11,667 bases of DNA from Clostridiales bacterium (lineage in GTDB: Bacteria > Bacillota > Clostridia > Christensenellales > Aristaeellaceae): contig SFHU01000093.1 in assembly GCA_004555535.1 (NCBI GenBank), positions 1-11,667 of the forward strand. Direction: 5' to 3'. Numbering within the stretch: the first letter of the stretch is position 1; every line of letters starts with the position of its first letter. Shown in pieces: positions 1 to 7,366 of the stretch. The notes under the pieces are model-generated. The model was not told the DNA's origin, did no database searches, and saw nothing but the letters and a program-made list of their open reading frames with translations. The position numbers and the translations under genes were made by a program.

Positions 1-297
1 GTTGAGATCGCGCATCAGCGGAGCGGCGGTCGGCCGGAAGACAGGCATTGTGAAGTAGGCGATGAGGCTGCCAAACAGGAGCAGCGCGCCGGCTCCGCAG
101 GTGACGGCCGGCCCAAGGCCATAGGTCATGAAGTCCCAGTTCTTGTTGCCGACGATGCCGGTGATGGCGACATACCAGACCGCGCCGCCGATGATCATCA
201 GCAGCGAGAGCGCAAGCAGACCCTTGAAGACGGTCAGCGCTTTCTTGGCCTGCGCGGGAGCGGGGTTTGTGCCCGGGGAAGACAGTGACGCCTGCAT
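1..297 (-). CDS. Partial small membrane protein of unknown function (N-terminal 99 residues)
   Basis: This is an unrecognised gene that enters on the minus strand and runs off the left edge, so only its first 99 codons are present. The ATG at 297-295 follows a good ribosome binding site (AGAGGAG, about 8 bases away). The first 20 residues are polar and rich in Pro, Ser and Ala. Two hydrophobic stretches follow, at roughly residues 21-49 and 58-87, and both look like membrane segments. They are joined by a short loop containing NKNWDF. After the second segment the chain becomes basic (FRP, MRD). There is no cleavable signal peptide. A near-consensus promoter lies upstream on the same strand, which supports a real, well-expressed gene. 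The coding frame is clear. The family is not, and no function is proposed. Confidence 0.75.
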   Translation of the reverse strand, partial: MQASLSSPGTNPAPAQAKKALTVFKGLLALSLLMIIGGAVWYVAITGIVGNKNWDFMTYGLGPAVTCGAGALLLFGSLIAYFTMPVFRPTAAPLMRDLN

Positions 298-421
298 GGA
301 ACCAACTCCTCTGTTGGGCTCCCCGAACCGGCGGAGAGAAATCGGCCGCGCGCCGGGGCAACCTTTGTATTGAGCCGACCTCTCTTCTCAGTTGAAAGAA
401 GATCAACCCCTGTTGAAAATA

Positions 422-450
422 ATTATATGCGGTTTCGTCGAATCCGTCAA
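422..450 (-). promoter_or_regulatory. Housekeeping (sigma-A type) promoter for the leftward membrane-protein gene
   Basis: Read on the minus strand, TTGACG (450-445) is followed by a 17-base spacer and TATAAT (427-422). That is 11 of 12 consensus bases at ideal spacing. Transcription should start near 415, leaving a leader of about 118 bases before the ATG at 297. A short inverted repeat, GTTGA/TCAAC (391-395 and 403-407), lies in the early leader and could be an operator or a small hairpin. Confidence 0.85.
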
Positions 451-643
451 TGAAAAATGAGACGATCTGACCAATTTGATCGAAAAATGAATAAAAAGCG
501 GAAAAATTCAAAAAGAAAGGAAGAATATGCGGCTCACGCGCTTTTGTGCAGGACGCGGCCTATACAAAAGCAGAAAGAGAAAAGCTGGAAGAATCCGGAC
601 AAATGGGAGGAAAGAACGCGCGGAGAACGACAGGCGGGGCGCA

Positions 644-672
644 TTGACAGCGCTGCGCGGCGCCGATATAAT
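644..672 (+). promoter_or_regulatory. Consensus sigma-A type promoter of the glycosidase-like/DUF5107 operon
   Basis: TTGACA (644-649), a 17-base spacer and TATAAT (667-672) match the full consensus, 12 of 12. Transcription should begin near 679, about 49 bases before the ATG at 728. The spacer itself contains an imperfect GC-rich dyad (GCGC-TGCGCG-GCGC, about 650-664). A repressor could bind there, but this is inference. The promoter lies inside the longer open frame that begins at 527, which is the main reason to reject that start. Confidence 0.9.
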
Positions 673-727
673 AGAGGCAGAAATCCCGGCACAGCCGGAA
701 AACAGGAGAAAGGGAAGGAACTTACGA

Positions 728-2557
728 ATGGAAAAGCAGGATCAGGTTACGCTTTTGGGCGTACAGGATGCGGCCTTTGTGAAAGCCTTCGGGAAGACCT
801 GGACGTTTGATTCTGCGTTCGCGCCGCGCATCGTGCTGCGCGACGGAACGGAAATTCGCTTTGACAGCGCAGCCTCCATCAAGCGGACGGCCTATCGCTC
901 GGGTCTGGGCGAGGGGGAGCGCGTGCGCTATGCGGGCTTTGAGGGGCGCGGGGCGCTGTCCTTTGAGACGCAGACGCTTGTAAACGACACGACGGGCTTC
1001 GTGGACTGCACGTTTGTGCCGCTCGACATGGCGGGGCTGGATGTCAGGGAAGTGCTCTGGCCGGCGCCGCTGGTGGCCCAGGAGGAGGGCGCCTATGCCG
1101 TGCTCAACACGATGCAGGGCCAGCTTTTGCCCGCCGACTGGCCGCAGGCCGTGGGCGAGAAAATGCCCTTTGACGGACAGATGGGCTCCGAATCCGCCTA
1201 CATGCCCTGGTGGGGCGAGATCACCCCGGAGGGCGGCTATCTCTGCTACGCCCGCCACTTCTGGGACGACGCCTATACGATCGACCATCCGGCCGGCGGT
1301 CCGACGCGCGTGTACGTGCGCCATCTGCCGTCGCTGGGCCAGATGCGCTATGCCCGCACGATGACCTACTGCTTCGTGCCGGCGGGCAGCGACTATGTGA
1401 CGCTCTGCCGCCTGTACAGGAAGATGATCGACGAGGAGGGCCGCGCGCACACGCTGCGCGAGAAGGCTGCGGCAAACCCCAACGTCAGCAAGCTTGTGGG
1501 CTGCTGCGTGATGCACGTGGACGGCAAGACGCACCGCGTGCCGGAATGCGCGTTCTATGACGCCGAGCACCCGGAGACGAACGACCATGTGACGCCGTTT
1601 GCCAAGTGGGAAAAACGCGTTCGCAGGCTCAAGGGCATGGGCGTTGACCAGTTGTATCTGCATCTGGACGGCTGGGGACAGCCCGGCTACGACAACCAGC
1701 ATCCCGATTACCTGCCGCCCTGCCGGGAGGCCGGCGGCTGGCCGGGGCTCAAGTCCCTCTCGGACACCATGCAGGAGCTGGGCTACATGTTCGGCATCCA
1801 CGATCAATACCGCGACTACTACCTCGACGCGCCGACCTACGACCCGGACAACGCGGCCCTGAGCGCGGACGGCAGCCTCTTTGAAATGGCGCGCTGGGCG
1901 GGCGGACGGCAGAACTATCTCTGTGCGTCGCTGGCGCAGGACTACGTCCGCCGCAACTTTGAACAGCTCTTCGCGCATGGCATCCATCTGGAGGGCACCT
2001 ATCTCGACGTGTTCACCTGCAACGAGCTGGATGAATGCGCCAACCCGCGCCACCCGATGACCCGCCGCGAGTGCATCGACGCGCGCTGCAAGTGCCTGAG
2101 CTATCTGACGGCGCACGGCGTCTGCCCCTCCTCCGAGGAGGTCAACGACTGGGCGATGGGCACGCAGGTCTTCTGCCATTGGGCGCCGTATTTCGGCAAC
2201 ACGGCGATTCCGGTGCCGCTCTTTAACCTCGTCTACCACGACTGCGTCATCATCCCCTGGATGATGGGCACGGACGAATGGGGCATTCCCGAGGGGACGA
2301 CCGGCTTCCTCAACGCGCTGCTGTGCGGCGGCATGGGCTACATGAGCGACAGCGCCGAGGGCGAGGCGCTTGAGGAGAACATCCGCCAGTGGAGGACGAT
2401 CTCCGAGCTGCAGCACCATGTCGCGATGGAGAAGATGGTCAGCCATGAATTCCTCTCGGAGGACAGGAAGATTCAGCGCACGATCTTCGGCGACGGCACC
2501 GTCGTCACCGTCAACTTCGGCGAGAACACCTATGACATCCGCTATCCGGAGGCCTGA
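728..2557 (+). CDS. Putative glycoside hydrolase with a GH101/DUF5696-like TIM barrel, cytoplasmic
   Basis: A 609-residue protein with no signal peptide or membrane segment, so it probably acts in the cytoplasm on imported sugars. The start at 728 is chosen because it follows the consensus promoter and an AAGGAA-type ribosome binding site. The first 250 or so residues look like a beta-sandwich. From about residue 270 the pattern suits a (beta/alpha)8 barrel, with LHLDGWG (Asp314), GIHDQYRDYY (His358, Asp359), GTYLDVF (Asp427) and PSSEEVND (Glu470/471). A YxDV aspartate followed some 30-45 residues later by a glutamate is the arrangement of nucleophile and acid/base in GH101-type enzymes; assigning Asp427 and Glu470 or Glu471 to those roles is inference. 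The segment between them is Cys-rich (Cys431, 437, 449, 454, 456, 466). The next gene begins 2 bases after the stop, so the two are co-expressed. The substrate is unknown. Glycosidase-like fold is fairly likely; exact family is uncertain. Confidence 0.75.
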   Translation: MEKQDQVTLLGVQDAAFVKAFGKTWTFDSAFAPRIVLRDGTEIRFDSAASIKRTAYRSGLGEGERVRYAGFEGRGALSFETQTLVNDTTGFVDCTFVPLDMAGLDVREVLWPAPLVAQEEGAYAVLNTMQGQLLPADWPQAVGEKMPFDGQMGSESAYMPWWGEITPEGGYLCYARHFWDDAYTIDHPAGGPTRVYVRHLPSLGQMRYARTMTYCFVPAGSDYVTLCRLYRKMIDEEGRAHTLREKAAANPNVSKLVGCCVMHVDGKTHRVPECAFYDAEHPETNDHVTPFAKWEKRVRRLKGMGVDQLYLHLDGWGQPGYDNQHPDYLPPCREAGGWPGLKSLSDTMQELGYMFGIHDQYRDYYLDAPTYDPDNAALSADGSLFEMARWAGGRQNYLCASLAQDYVRRNFEQLFAHGIHLEGTYLDVFTCNELDECANPRHPMTRRECIDARCKCLSYLTAHGVCPSSEEVNDWAMGTQVFCHWAPYFGNTAIPVPLFNLVYHDCVIIPWMMGTDEWGIPEGTTGFLNALLCGGMGYMSDSAEGEALEENIRQWRTISELQHHVAMEKMVSHEFLSEDRKIQRTIFGDGTVVTVNFGENTYDIRYPEA

Positions 2558-2559
2558 GC

Positions 2560-4611
2560 ATGAGCACACTGACGATTACGAGCTATTCCATGCCCGCTGC
2601 CTCGCTGGGCGAGGCGAATCCGCTGCCCGACCTGGGCGGCGTGGGCGACGCGCACGCGCAGATCGTCATCGACGAGGAGACGGTCACCCCCGAGGAAGCG
2701 AAATACATGGGCTGGGGCCGCGTGCATACCATCCTGCCCTACACGATGCAGGACGGCTACAACCGCACCCGCCGCAGCCGCGCCTTCAAGGCGGCCGTGC
2801 TGGAAAACGAGCACCTGCGCGCGACCTTCCTGCCGGAGCTCGGCGGGCGCCTCTGGTCGCTCTTTGACAAGGACGCGGGGCGCGAGCTGCTGCACGTCAA
2901 CCCGGTGTTCCAGCCCTGCAACCTTGCGCTGCGCAACGCCTGGATCTCCGGCGGCGTCGAGTGGAACTGCGGCATCATCGGCCACACGCCCTTCACCGTG
3001 GACGACATGGCCTGCGAGCGCCTGAGCTTTGCGGACGGCACGCCCGTGCTGCGCATGTTCCAGTATGAGCGCGTGCGCCACCTGTTCTACCGCGTGGAGG
3101 CCTTCCTGCCCGACGGCGCGAAGGAGCTCTACGTCCGCGTACGCATCGACAACGCGACGAAGGACGACACCGCCGTCTACTGGTGGAGCAACATGGCCGT
3201 CAACGAGCGCGAGGACGTGCGTGTCGTCGTGCCTGCGCAGAAGGCCTATCGCTACGGCTACGGCGGCAAGCTCTCCAAGGTGCCCGTGCCCTACATGCGC
3301 GCGGAGGCAGACAAGCTCAAGGGCTCGGCGGCGAAGCTCGCCCGCGAGAACGGCGGCTATCTCGACTGGGACATCACAAAGACGATGACGCTCCCGCAGT
3401 CGATGGATTTCTTCTTCGACGTGCCTCAGGAGGCGCGCCCGTTCATCGCCGCGCCCGGCAGGGACGGCTACGGCATGTGCCAGACCTCGACGGGCGAGCT
3501 GCGCGGGCGCAAGCTCTTCGTCTGGGGTATGGGCGCAGGCGGACGGCACTGGCAGGAGTTCCTCTCCAAAAAGGGCAGCGCGTATATCGAGCTCCAGTCC
3601 GGCCTGGCGCATACGCAGCTGGAGCATCTGCCCATGGCCGGCGGCGCGAGCATCAGCTGGCTCGAATCCTACGGCGCCGTGCAGGCCGATCCCGCCAGGG
3701 TGCATGGGCAGGACTGGGAGGAGGCCGTGCAGGCGGTCGCCTCCGCGCTCGACGCGGCGAGGCCCGCGCAGGCGCTGGAGGACTGGCATGCGCGCGCCAA
3801 GCAGGAGCTCGACGGAAGAACGGGCGAGGTCATCCATCGGGGCATGGGCTTTGCGCGCTGCGAAGCCGCGCTGCTGGGCGACGCGTTTGACACGCAGGGG
3901 CTGAACATGGAGGCCATGCGCCTGACGGGTGAGGAGCAGCCCTGGCTGACGCTCGCGCAGACGGGCGTGCTGCCCTGCCCGGATCCGCTTGACAATGTGC
4001 TCAGCTACCAGATCAGCCCGGCGTGGCGCAGCAGGCTCTACGAGAGCGTCTGCGAGGGGAAAAGCGACCATTGGTTTGCTCACTATCAGCTTGGCGTCAT
4101 GGCCGACGCGCAGGGAGACAGCGCCAGCGCGCGCGGGAGCTACGAGCGCTCGCTCGAGCTTGCGCGCAATCCGTGGGCGCTGCGCTGCCTGGCGCTGCTC
4201 GATCGCCGCGAAGGAAACGCGGAGCTGGCTGCCGACAGGCTCTGCGAGGCGGCACAAATGAAGCCCATTCGGCCGCTGGCCGTCGAGGCGCTCAAGGCGC
4301 TGCTGGACACGAAGCAGTACGCGCGGATGCTCTCGCTGCTGGAGGTCATTCCGGGACCGGTGCGCAAGCTCGGCCGCGTGAAGACGCTGGAGATCGCGGC
4401 GCTGATGCGCACGGACAGGCTCGACGAGGCGCAGGCGCTGCTGGAGAGCCGGATCGTGCTGACGGACGTGCGCGAGGGCGACGTGCTGTTGACCGACCTC
4501 TGGTTTGAGCTGATGGCGCGCCGGGAGCGCGGCAGCGCGGACGAGGAGAGCATTGCCTGGGCACGGGAGAATCTGAGGCCGCCCAGGGACCTCGACTTCC
4601 GGATGAGCTGA
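2560..4611 (+). CDS. DUF5107 domain protein with C-terminal TPR repeats
   Basis: A 683-residue cytoplasmic protein with no signal peptide. The ATG lies 2 bases after the stop of the glycosidase-like gene, and its ribosome binding site (GGAGG, 2548-2552) sits inside that gene, so translation is probably coupled. Residues 1 to about 400 resemble DUF5107, a galactose-mutarotase-like beta-sandwich. Recognisable elements are LENEHLRATFLPELGGRLWS (from residue 81), WISGGVEWNCG (from 128) and YWWSNMAVNE. The C-terminal third (about 500-640) is alpha-helical and TPR-like, with FAHYQLGVMADAQGDSASAR followed by similar helix pairs and alternating Ala and Leu. Proteins of this type often sit beside glycan-degrading enzymes, and a role in carbohydrate binding or conversion fits here. 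The catalytic activity, if any, is unknown. No intrinsic terminator is visible after the stop. Confidence 0.85.
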   Translation: MSTLTITSYSMPAASLGEANPLPDLGGVGDAHAQIVIDEETVTPEEAKYMGWGRVHTILPYTMQDGYNRTRRSRAFKAAVLENEHLRATFLPELGGRLWSLFDKDAGRELLHVNPVFQPCNLALRNAWISGGVEWNCGIIGHTPFTVDDMACERLSFADGTPVLRMFQYERVRHLFYRVEAFLPDGAKELYVRVRIDNATKDDTAVYWWSNMAVNEREDVRVVVPAQKAYRYGYGGKLSKVPVPYMRAEADKLKGSAAKLARENGGYLDWDITKTMTLPQSMDFFFDVPQEARPFIAAPGRDGYGMCQTSTGELRGRKLFVWGMGAGGRHWQEFLSKKGSAYIELQSGLAHTQLEHLPMAGGASISWLESYGAVQADPARVHGQDWEEAVQAVASALDAARPAQALEDWHARAKQELDGRTGEVIHRGMGFARCEAALLGDAFDTQGLNMEAMRLTGEEQPWLTLAQTGVLPCPDPLDNVLSYQISPAWRSRLYESVCEGKSDHWFAHYQLGVMADAQGDSASARGSYERSLELARNPWALRCLALLDRREGNAELAADRLCEAAQMKPIRPLAVEALKALLDTKQYARMLSLLEVIPGPVRKLGRVKTLEIAALMRTDRLDEAQALLESRIVLTDVREGDVLLTDLWFELMARRERGSADEESIAWARENLRPPRDLDFRMS

Positions 4612-4652
4612 CGCGCACAGACGCCTATTTAATAGGAAGAAAAATCTTTCAC

Positions 4653-4682
4653 TTGACATCTCCCGGGCGAAGGACATATAAT
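4653..4682 (+). promoter_or_regulatory. Sigma-A type promoter of the T-box cysE-cysS operon
   Basis: TTGACA (4653-4658), an 18-base spacer and TATAAT (4677-4682) match the full consensus. Transcription should begin near 4689, just before the first stem of the T-box leader. The promoter starts only 41 bases after the stop of the DUF5107 gene. With no terminator between them, some read-through from upstream is possible. Confidence 0.9.
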
Positions 4683-4690
4683 AAACCAGA

Positions 4691-4923
4691 AGCTGAGAAG
4701 GGAAGAGTATCTCCGAAACCTGCCGGCAGAGAGGGCGTGCCATCGGCTGCAAGCGCGCCTGGGCAAGGGCGGAAAGAAGTGCATCCCGGAGCTCCGCGGC
4801 TGAGCGAAAGTCAGGCCCCGGCATGGACGCCGTGTTAAGGCGAAGAGGTGAAGCGCGAATCTGCGCTTAATCAGAGTGGAACCGCGGCCCTGCCGTCTCT
4901 GAAGAGGAGACGGCAGGGCTTTT
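4691..4923 (+). promoter_or_regulatory. Cysteine-specific T-box leader (specifier UGC)
   Basis: The leader senses uncharged tRNA-Cys and controls cysE-cysS by transcription antitermination. Stem I is closed by AGCT/AGCT (4691-4694 with 4789-4792) and GGGA/TCCC (4700-4703 with 4784-4787). Its specifier loop has the AGTA-like S-turn (about 4704-4709) opposite GAAG-TGC-A, giving TGC (Cys) at 4780-4782. A stem III, AAGCGC/GCGCTT, lies at 4851-4868. The T-box proper, AGAGTGGAACCGCGG, is at 4873-4887. The antiterminator can form with CAGAG (4872-4876) pairing CTCTG (4897-4901), a 7-base TGGAACC bulge, and GCGG (4884-4887) pairing CCGT (4893-4896). The bulge bases TGGA match the UCCA end expected of tRNA-Cys (U73). 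Specifier, bulge and downstream genes all agree on cysteine. Confidence 0.95.
4887..4923 (+). terminator. Intrinsic terminator of the cysteine T-box
   Basis: A perfect 13-base-pair stem, GCCCTGCCGTCTC (4887-4899) with GAGACGGCAGGGC (4907-4919), has a 7-base loop and is followed by TTTT then GTCT. The 5' arm contains bases the antiterminator needs (4893-4899), so the two structures exclude each other. The short T-run suggests termination may be leaky. Confidence 0.92.
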
Positions 4924-4961
4924 GTCTGCCCGGCAAGACCGGGAAAAGGGGGAAAACCGCG

Positions 4962-5636
4962 GTGTTTGATCATCTGCGCGAGGACATCGCTTCTGTGCTG
5001 GAGCGCGACCCGGCGGCTCGATCCAAATGGGAGGTGCTGCTGTGCTATCCCACGGTCAAGGCGCTGGCGTATCACAGGCTGGCGCACAGGCTGTATCTGG
5101 CGGGGCACACGACCCTGGCCCGAATCATCTCGCAGCACAGCCGACATGTGACCGGCATTGAGATCCATCCGGGCGCGAGCATCGGCAGGGGGCTGTTCAT
5201 CGACCACGGAACGGGCGTCGTCATCGGCGAGACGACCGTCATCGGCGACAACGTGACGCTGTATCAGGGCGTGACCCTGGGCGGCACGGGCAAGGACGTC
5301 GGCAAGCGCCACCCGACCATCGGCAGCAATGTGACCATCGGCTCGGGCGCCAAGGTGCTCGGCCCGTTCAGCGTGGGGAACGGCAGCAAGATCGGCGCGG
5401 GCGCCGTCGTGCTCAAGGAGGTGCCGCCGAACTGCACGGTCGTCGGTAATCCGGGCCGGATCGTCCGCCGGGAGGGCGCCGTGACGGGCATCGACCTCGA
5501 CCACGTCCACCTGCCGGACCCGGTCAAGGCGCACATCGACGCGCTGGAGCGGCGCGTCGCGCAGATGGAGGAGGAAATCCACACCCTGTTGGGAACACAG
5601 AATATCGAGGAGGACATCGAACATGCAGATCTATAA
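4962..5636 (+). CDS. cysE: Serine O-acetyltransferase
   Basis: The enzyme makes O-acetylserine from serine and acetyl-CoA, the first committed step of cysteine synthesis in the cytoplasm. The GTG at 4962 is chosen because it follows the T-box terminator and a GGGGG-type ribosome binding site, and gives the usual start of short Gram-positive CysE proteins (FDHLREDIASVLERDPAAR). A frame open from 4848 begins inside the riboswitch and cannot be the start. The protein is 224 residues. Hexapeptide-repeat beta-helix sequence covers about 60-170. His82 (DHGTG) and His117 (GKRHP) correspond to the catalytic histidines of E. coli CysE (His158, His193). GVTLGGTGK and GNPGRIV are also conserved. The long N-terminal helical domain of the enteric enzyme is absent. 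The charged C-terminal tail (about 190-224) may form a helix. The gene overlaps cysS by 14 bases. Confidence 0.95.
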   Translation: MFDHLREDIASVLERDPAARSKWEVLLCYPTVKALAYHRLAHRLYLAGHTTLARIISQHSRHVTGIEIHPGASIGRGLFIDHGTGVVIGETTVIGDNVTLYQGVTLGGTGKDVGKRHPTIGSNVTIGSGAKVLGPFSVGNGSKIGAGAVVLKEVPPNCTVVGNPGRIVRREGAVTGIDLDHVHLPDPVKAHIDALERRVAQMEEEIHTLLGTQNIEEDIEHADL

Positions 5637-7026
5637 CACACAGAGCCGCCGCAAGGAAGAGTTTGTGCCGATCACCCCGGGAAAGGTCACGATTTACGCC
5701 TGCGGACCGACGGTCTACAACTATATTCACATCGGCAACGCGCGCCCGGCGATCGTCTTCGACACGCTTCGCCGCTATCTGGAGCACAAGGGATATGAGG
5801 TCACCTTCGTGCAGAACTTCACCGACATCGACGACAAGATGATCCGCCGCGCCAACGAGGAGGGCACCACCGTCAAGGAGCTGGGCGAGCGTTTCATCAA
5901 GGAATACTACACGGACGCGGACGCGCTGGGCATCGAGCGGGCGACCGTCAACCCCAAGGCGACGGAGCATATCCCCGAAATCATCAACCTGATCCAAAAG
6001 CTGGAGGCCAAGGGCCTCGCCTACGCCTGCGACAACGGCGACGTCTACTACAACACGCAGGCCTTCGCCTCCTACGGCAAGCTCTGCGGGCAGAACCTTG
6101 ACGACCTGGAGGCCGGCGCGCGCATCGACACCGACCCCAACAAGCGCCACCCGATGGACTTCGCGCTCTGGAAGGCGCAGAAGCCGGGCGAGCCGGCGTG
6201 GGATTCGCCCTGGGGCAAGGGACGCCCGGGCTGGCACATCGAGTGCTCGGCGATGAGCATGAAGTACCTGGGCGAGACGATCGACATCCATTGCGGCGGC
6301 AAGGATCTCGTCTTCCCGCACCACGAAAATGAGATCGCCCAGAGCGAGGGCGCGACGGGCAAGCCGTTTGTCCACTACTGGATGCACAACGGCTTCATCA
6401 ATGTGGACAACCAGAAGATGAGCAAGTCGGCGGGCAACTTCTTTACCGTCCGCGATATTTCGAAGGAATTCGACCTGGAGGCCGTGCGCATGTTCATGCT
6501 CGGCGCGCAGTACCGCAGCCCGATCAACTTCTCCCGCGAGATGATCGAGCAGGCCAAGGCCTCGCTCGACCGCCTGTACACCGCGCGCGACCACTATGCA
6601 TTCCTGCTTTCCAACGCGAAGGACGGCGAAATGGGCGAGCGCGAGAAGGAGCTGCTGGAGAAGGTTCAGGCGGCGCGCGAGGGCTTTGACACCGCGATGG
6701 ATGACGACCTCAACACCGCCGACGCCATTGGCAACATGTTTGAGCTCGTGCGCGCGGGCAACGCGCTGCTCGACGAAAAGAGCCCGAAGCAGGCCGTGCA
6801 GGCTGTCGTCGATGCGCTCGCCGAGATGGCGAAGGTTTGCGGCATTCTCAGCCGCAAGACGGATGAGAGCGGCGACGAGCAGGTCGAAGCGTTGCTCAAG
6901 GCGCGCGCCGAGGCCCGCGCGGCGAAGAACTGGGCCGAGAGCGACCGGCTGCGCGACGAGATCACGAAGCTGGGTTATGTGCTCAAGGACACCAAGCAGG
7001 GCCAGCAGATCAGCAAGGCCATCTGA
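5623..7026 (+). CDS. cysS: Cysteine--tRNA ligase
   Basis: This class I aminoacyl-tRNA synthetase charges tRNA-Cys with cysteine. At 467 residues it has the normal length. The HIGH-type motif is HIGN (36-39) and the KMSKS motif is intact (265-269). The zinc ligands that select cysteine are Cys27, Cys208, His233 and Glu237, each one residue offset from the E. coli positions. The C-terminal helical anticodon-binding region runs from about 310, with AKNWAESDRLRDEITKLGY near the end. The ATG lies inside the end of cysE (14-base overlap), with GAGGAGG (5607-5613) at ideal spacing, so translation is coupled to cysE. Both genes are governed by the upstream T-box. This links amino-acid supply and tRNA charging in one unit. 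No obvious T-tract terminator follows directly. Confidence 0.97.
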   Translation: MQIYNTQSRRKEEFVPITPGKVTIYACGPTVYNYIHIGNARPAIVFDTLRRYLEHKGYEVTFVQNFTDIDDKMIRRANEEGTTVKELGERFIKEYYTDADALGIERATVNPKATEHIPEIINLIQKLEAKGLAYACDNGDVYYNTQAFASYGKLCGQNLDDLEAGARIDTDPNKRHPMDFALWKAQKPGEPAWDSPWGKGRPGWHIECSAMSMKYLGETIDIHCGGKDLVFPHHENEIAQSEGATGKPFVHYWMHNGFINVDNQKMSKSAGNFFTVRDISKEFDLEAVRMFMLGAQYRSPINFSREMIEQAKASLDRLYTARDHYAFLLSNAKDGEMGEREKELLEKVQAAREGFDTAMDDDLNTADAIGNMFELVRAGNALLDEKSPKQAVQAVVDALAEMAKVCGILSRKTDESGDEQVEALLKARAEARAAKNWAESDRLRDEITKLGYVLKDTKQGQQISKAI

Positions 7027-7043
7027 GATGAATCCAAAGGCTG

Positions 7044-7113
7044 CTTTCATTCGCGCGAAGCGATGAAGGGGTCAAGGGGCGAAGCCTCTTGGTGGGTTCG
7101 GGCGGCAGCCCGA
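7044..7113 (+). repeat. Cluster of three small hairpins downstream of cysS, possible intergenic repeat element
   Basis: Three stem-loops follow one another. The first has outer arms CTTTCAT and ATGAAGG and inner arms CGC and GCG (7044-7069). The second is CAAGGGGC-GAA-GCCTCTTG (7073-7091). The third is TCGGGC-GGCA-GCCCGA (7098-7113). None is followed by a T-run, so they are not ordinary terminators. The consecutive GC-rich hairpins resemble the dispersed intergenic elements common in GC-rich Clostridia, but only one copy is in the window, so repetition cannot be confirmed here. Confidence 0.5.
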
Positions 7114-7322
7114 CGTTCCTGGATCCTTTGCAGAAAAAGCAGTTTCAGAGCAGGCTGCGCAGCAGTCTACGATTGAAACGGGTGGGATTTACAAAGCAGA
7201 GTATTTGATGTAGAACAGCATGATCCCCGCCCACCTGCGGAAAACAGGGGAGAGAACGGAACCATGATATGAAACAGACCGGCAGTCTCAAGAGGCGCGC
7301 CGGGAGGAGAACAGAATATCCG
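7114..7322 (+). other. Intergenic stretch, possible short transcript, no gene seen
   Basis: This stretch contains no convincing gene. A weak promoter-like pair, TTTACA (7188-7193) and TAGAAC (7211-7216) at 17-base spacing, would give a transcript of about 140 bases ending at the strong terminator at 7323-7366. A 46-codon frame from ATG 7269 runs through that terminator and ends in the -10 box of spoIIGA, which argues against it being a gene. No known RNA family was recognised. Confidence 0.3.
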
Positions 7323-7366
7323 AAAGAGGAAGGCTTGTCGAATGCAGACGAGCTTTCCTCTTTTTT
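7323..7366 (+). terminator. Strong intrinsic terminator between cysS and spoIIGA
   Basis: A 17-base-pair stem (7323-7339 with 7347-7363) contains two G-U pairs, a 7-base loop and an ending of six T residues (7361-7366, the first three shared with the stem). It insulates the sporulation operon from cys-operon read-through. The loop boundary carries TGTCGAA (7336-7342), which also matches the Spo0A box core. Confidence 0.88.

Larger units (their letters stand above)
298..727. other. Divergent intergenic region, no gene seen
   Basis: This stretch separates the leftward membrane-protein gene from the rightward glycosidase-like operon and holds the promoters of both. The centre (about 410-530) is AT-rich compared with its flanks. 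Open frames starting at 457 and 527 encode Arg/Lys-rich, low-complexity peptides. The one from 527 only looks long because it is in frame with the real gene at 728. The early transcript of the rightward operon can form a small hairpin, CCGGC/GCCGG with an ACA loop (686-698). No RNA gene was recognised. Confidence 0.7.

Noticed and set aside
527..727. N-terminal extension of the glycosidase-like protein from the ATG at 527
   Set aside because: The extension is Arg/Lys-rich, unlike the rest, and a perfect promoter lies inside it. The ATG at 728 has its own ribosome binding site.
722..2569. Long minus-strand open frame (615 codons) opposite the glycosidase-like gene
   Set aside because: It mirrors the GC-rich codon bias of the plus-strand gene. 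The peptide is Val/Ala/Arg/His-rich without motifs, and the plus-strand product is clearly the real one.
4632..4652. Possible terminator after the DUF5107 gene
   Set aside because: Only short AT-rich pairings (CCTAT/ATAGG, GGAAGA/TCTTTC) occur, without a stable stem and T-run.
2542..4824. Minus-strand open frame of 760 codons opposite the DUF5107 gene
   Set aside because: It is a codon-bias shadow running through the T-box stem and promoter, with Arg/Leu/Ala-rich low-information sequence.
4848..4961. Upstream in-frame start of cysE at 4848
   Set aside because: It would translate stem III, the T-box and the terminator. The GTG at 4962 gives the usual CysE start.
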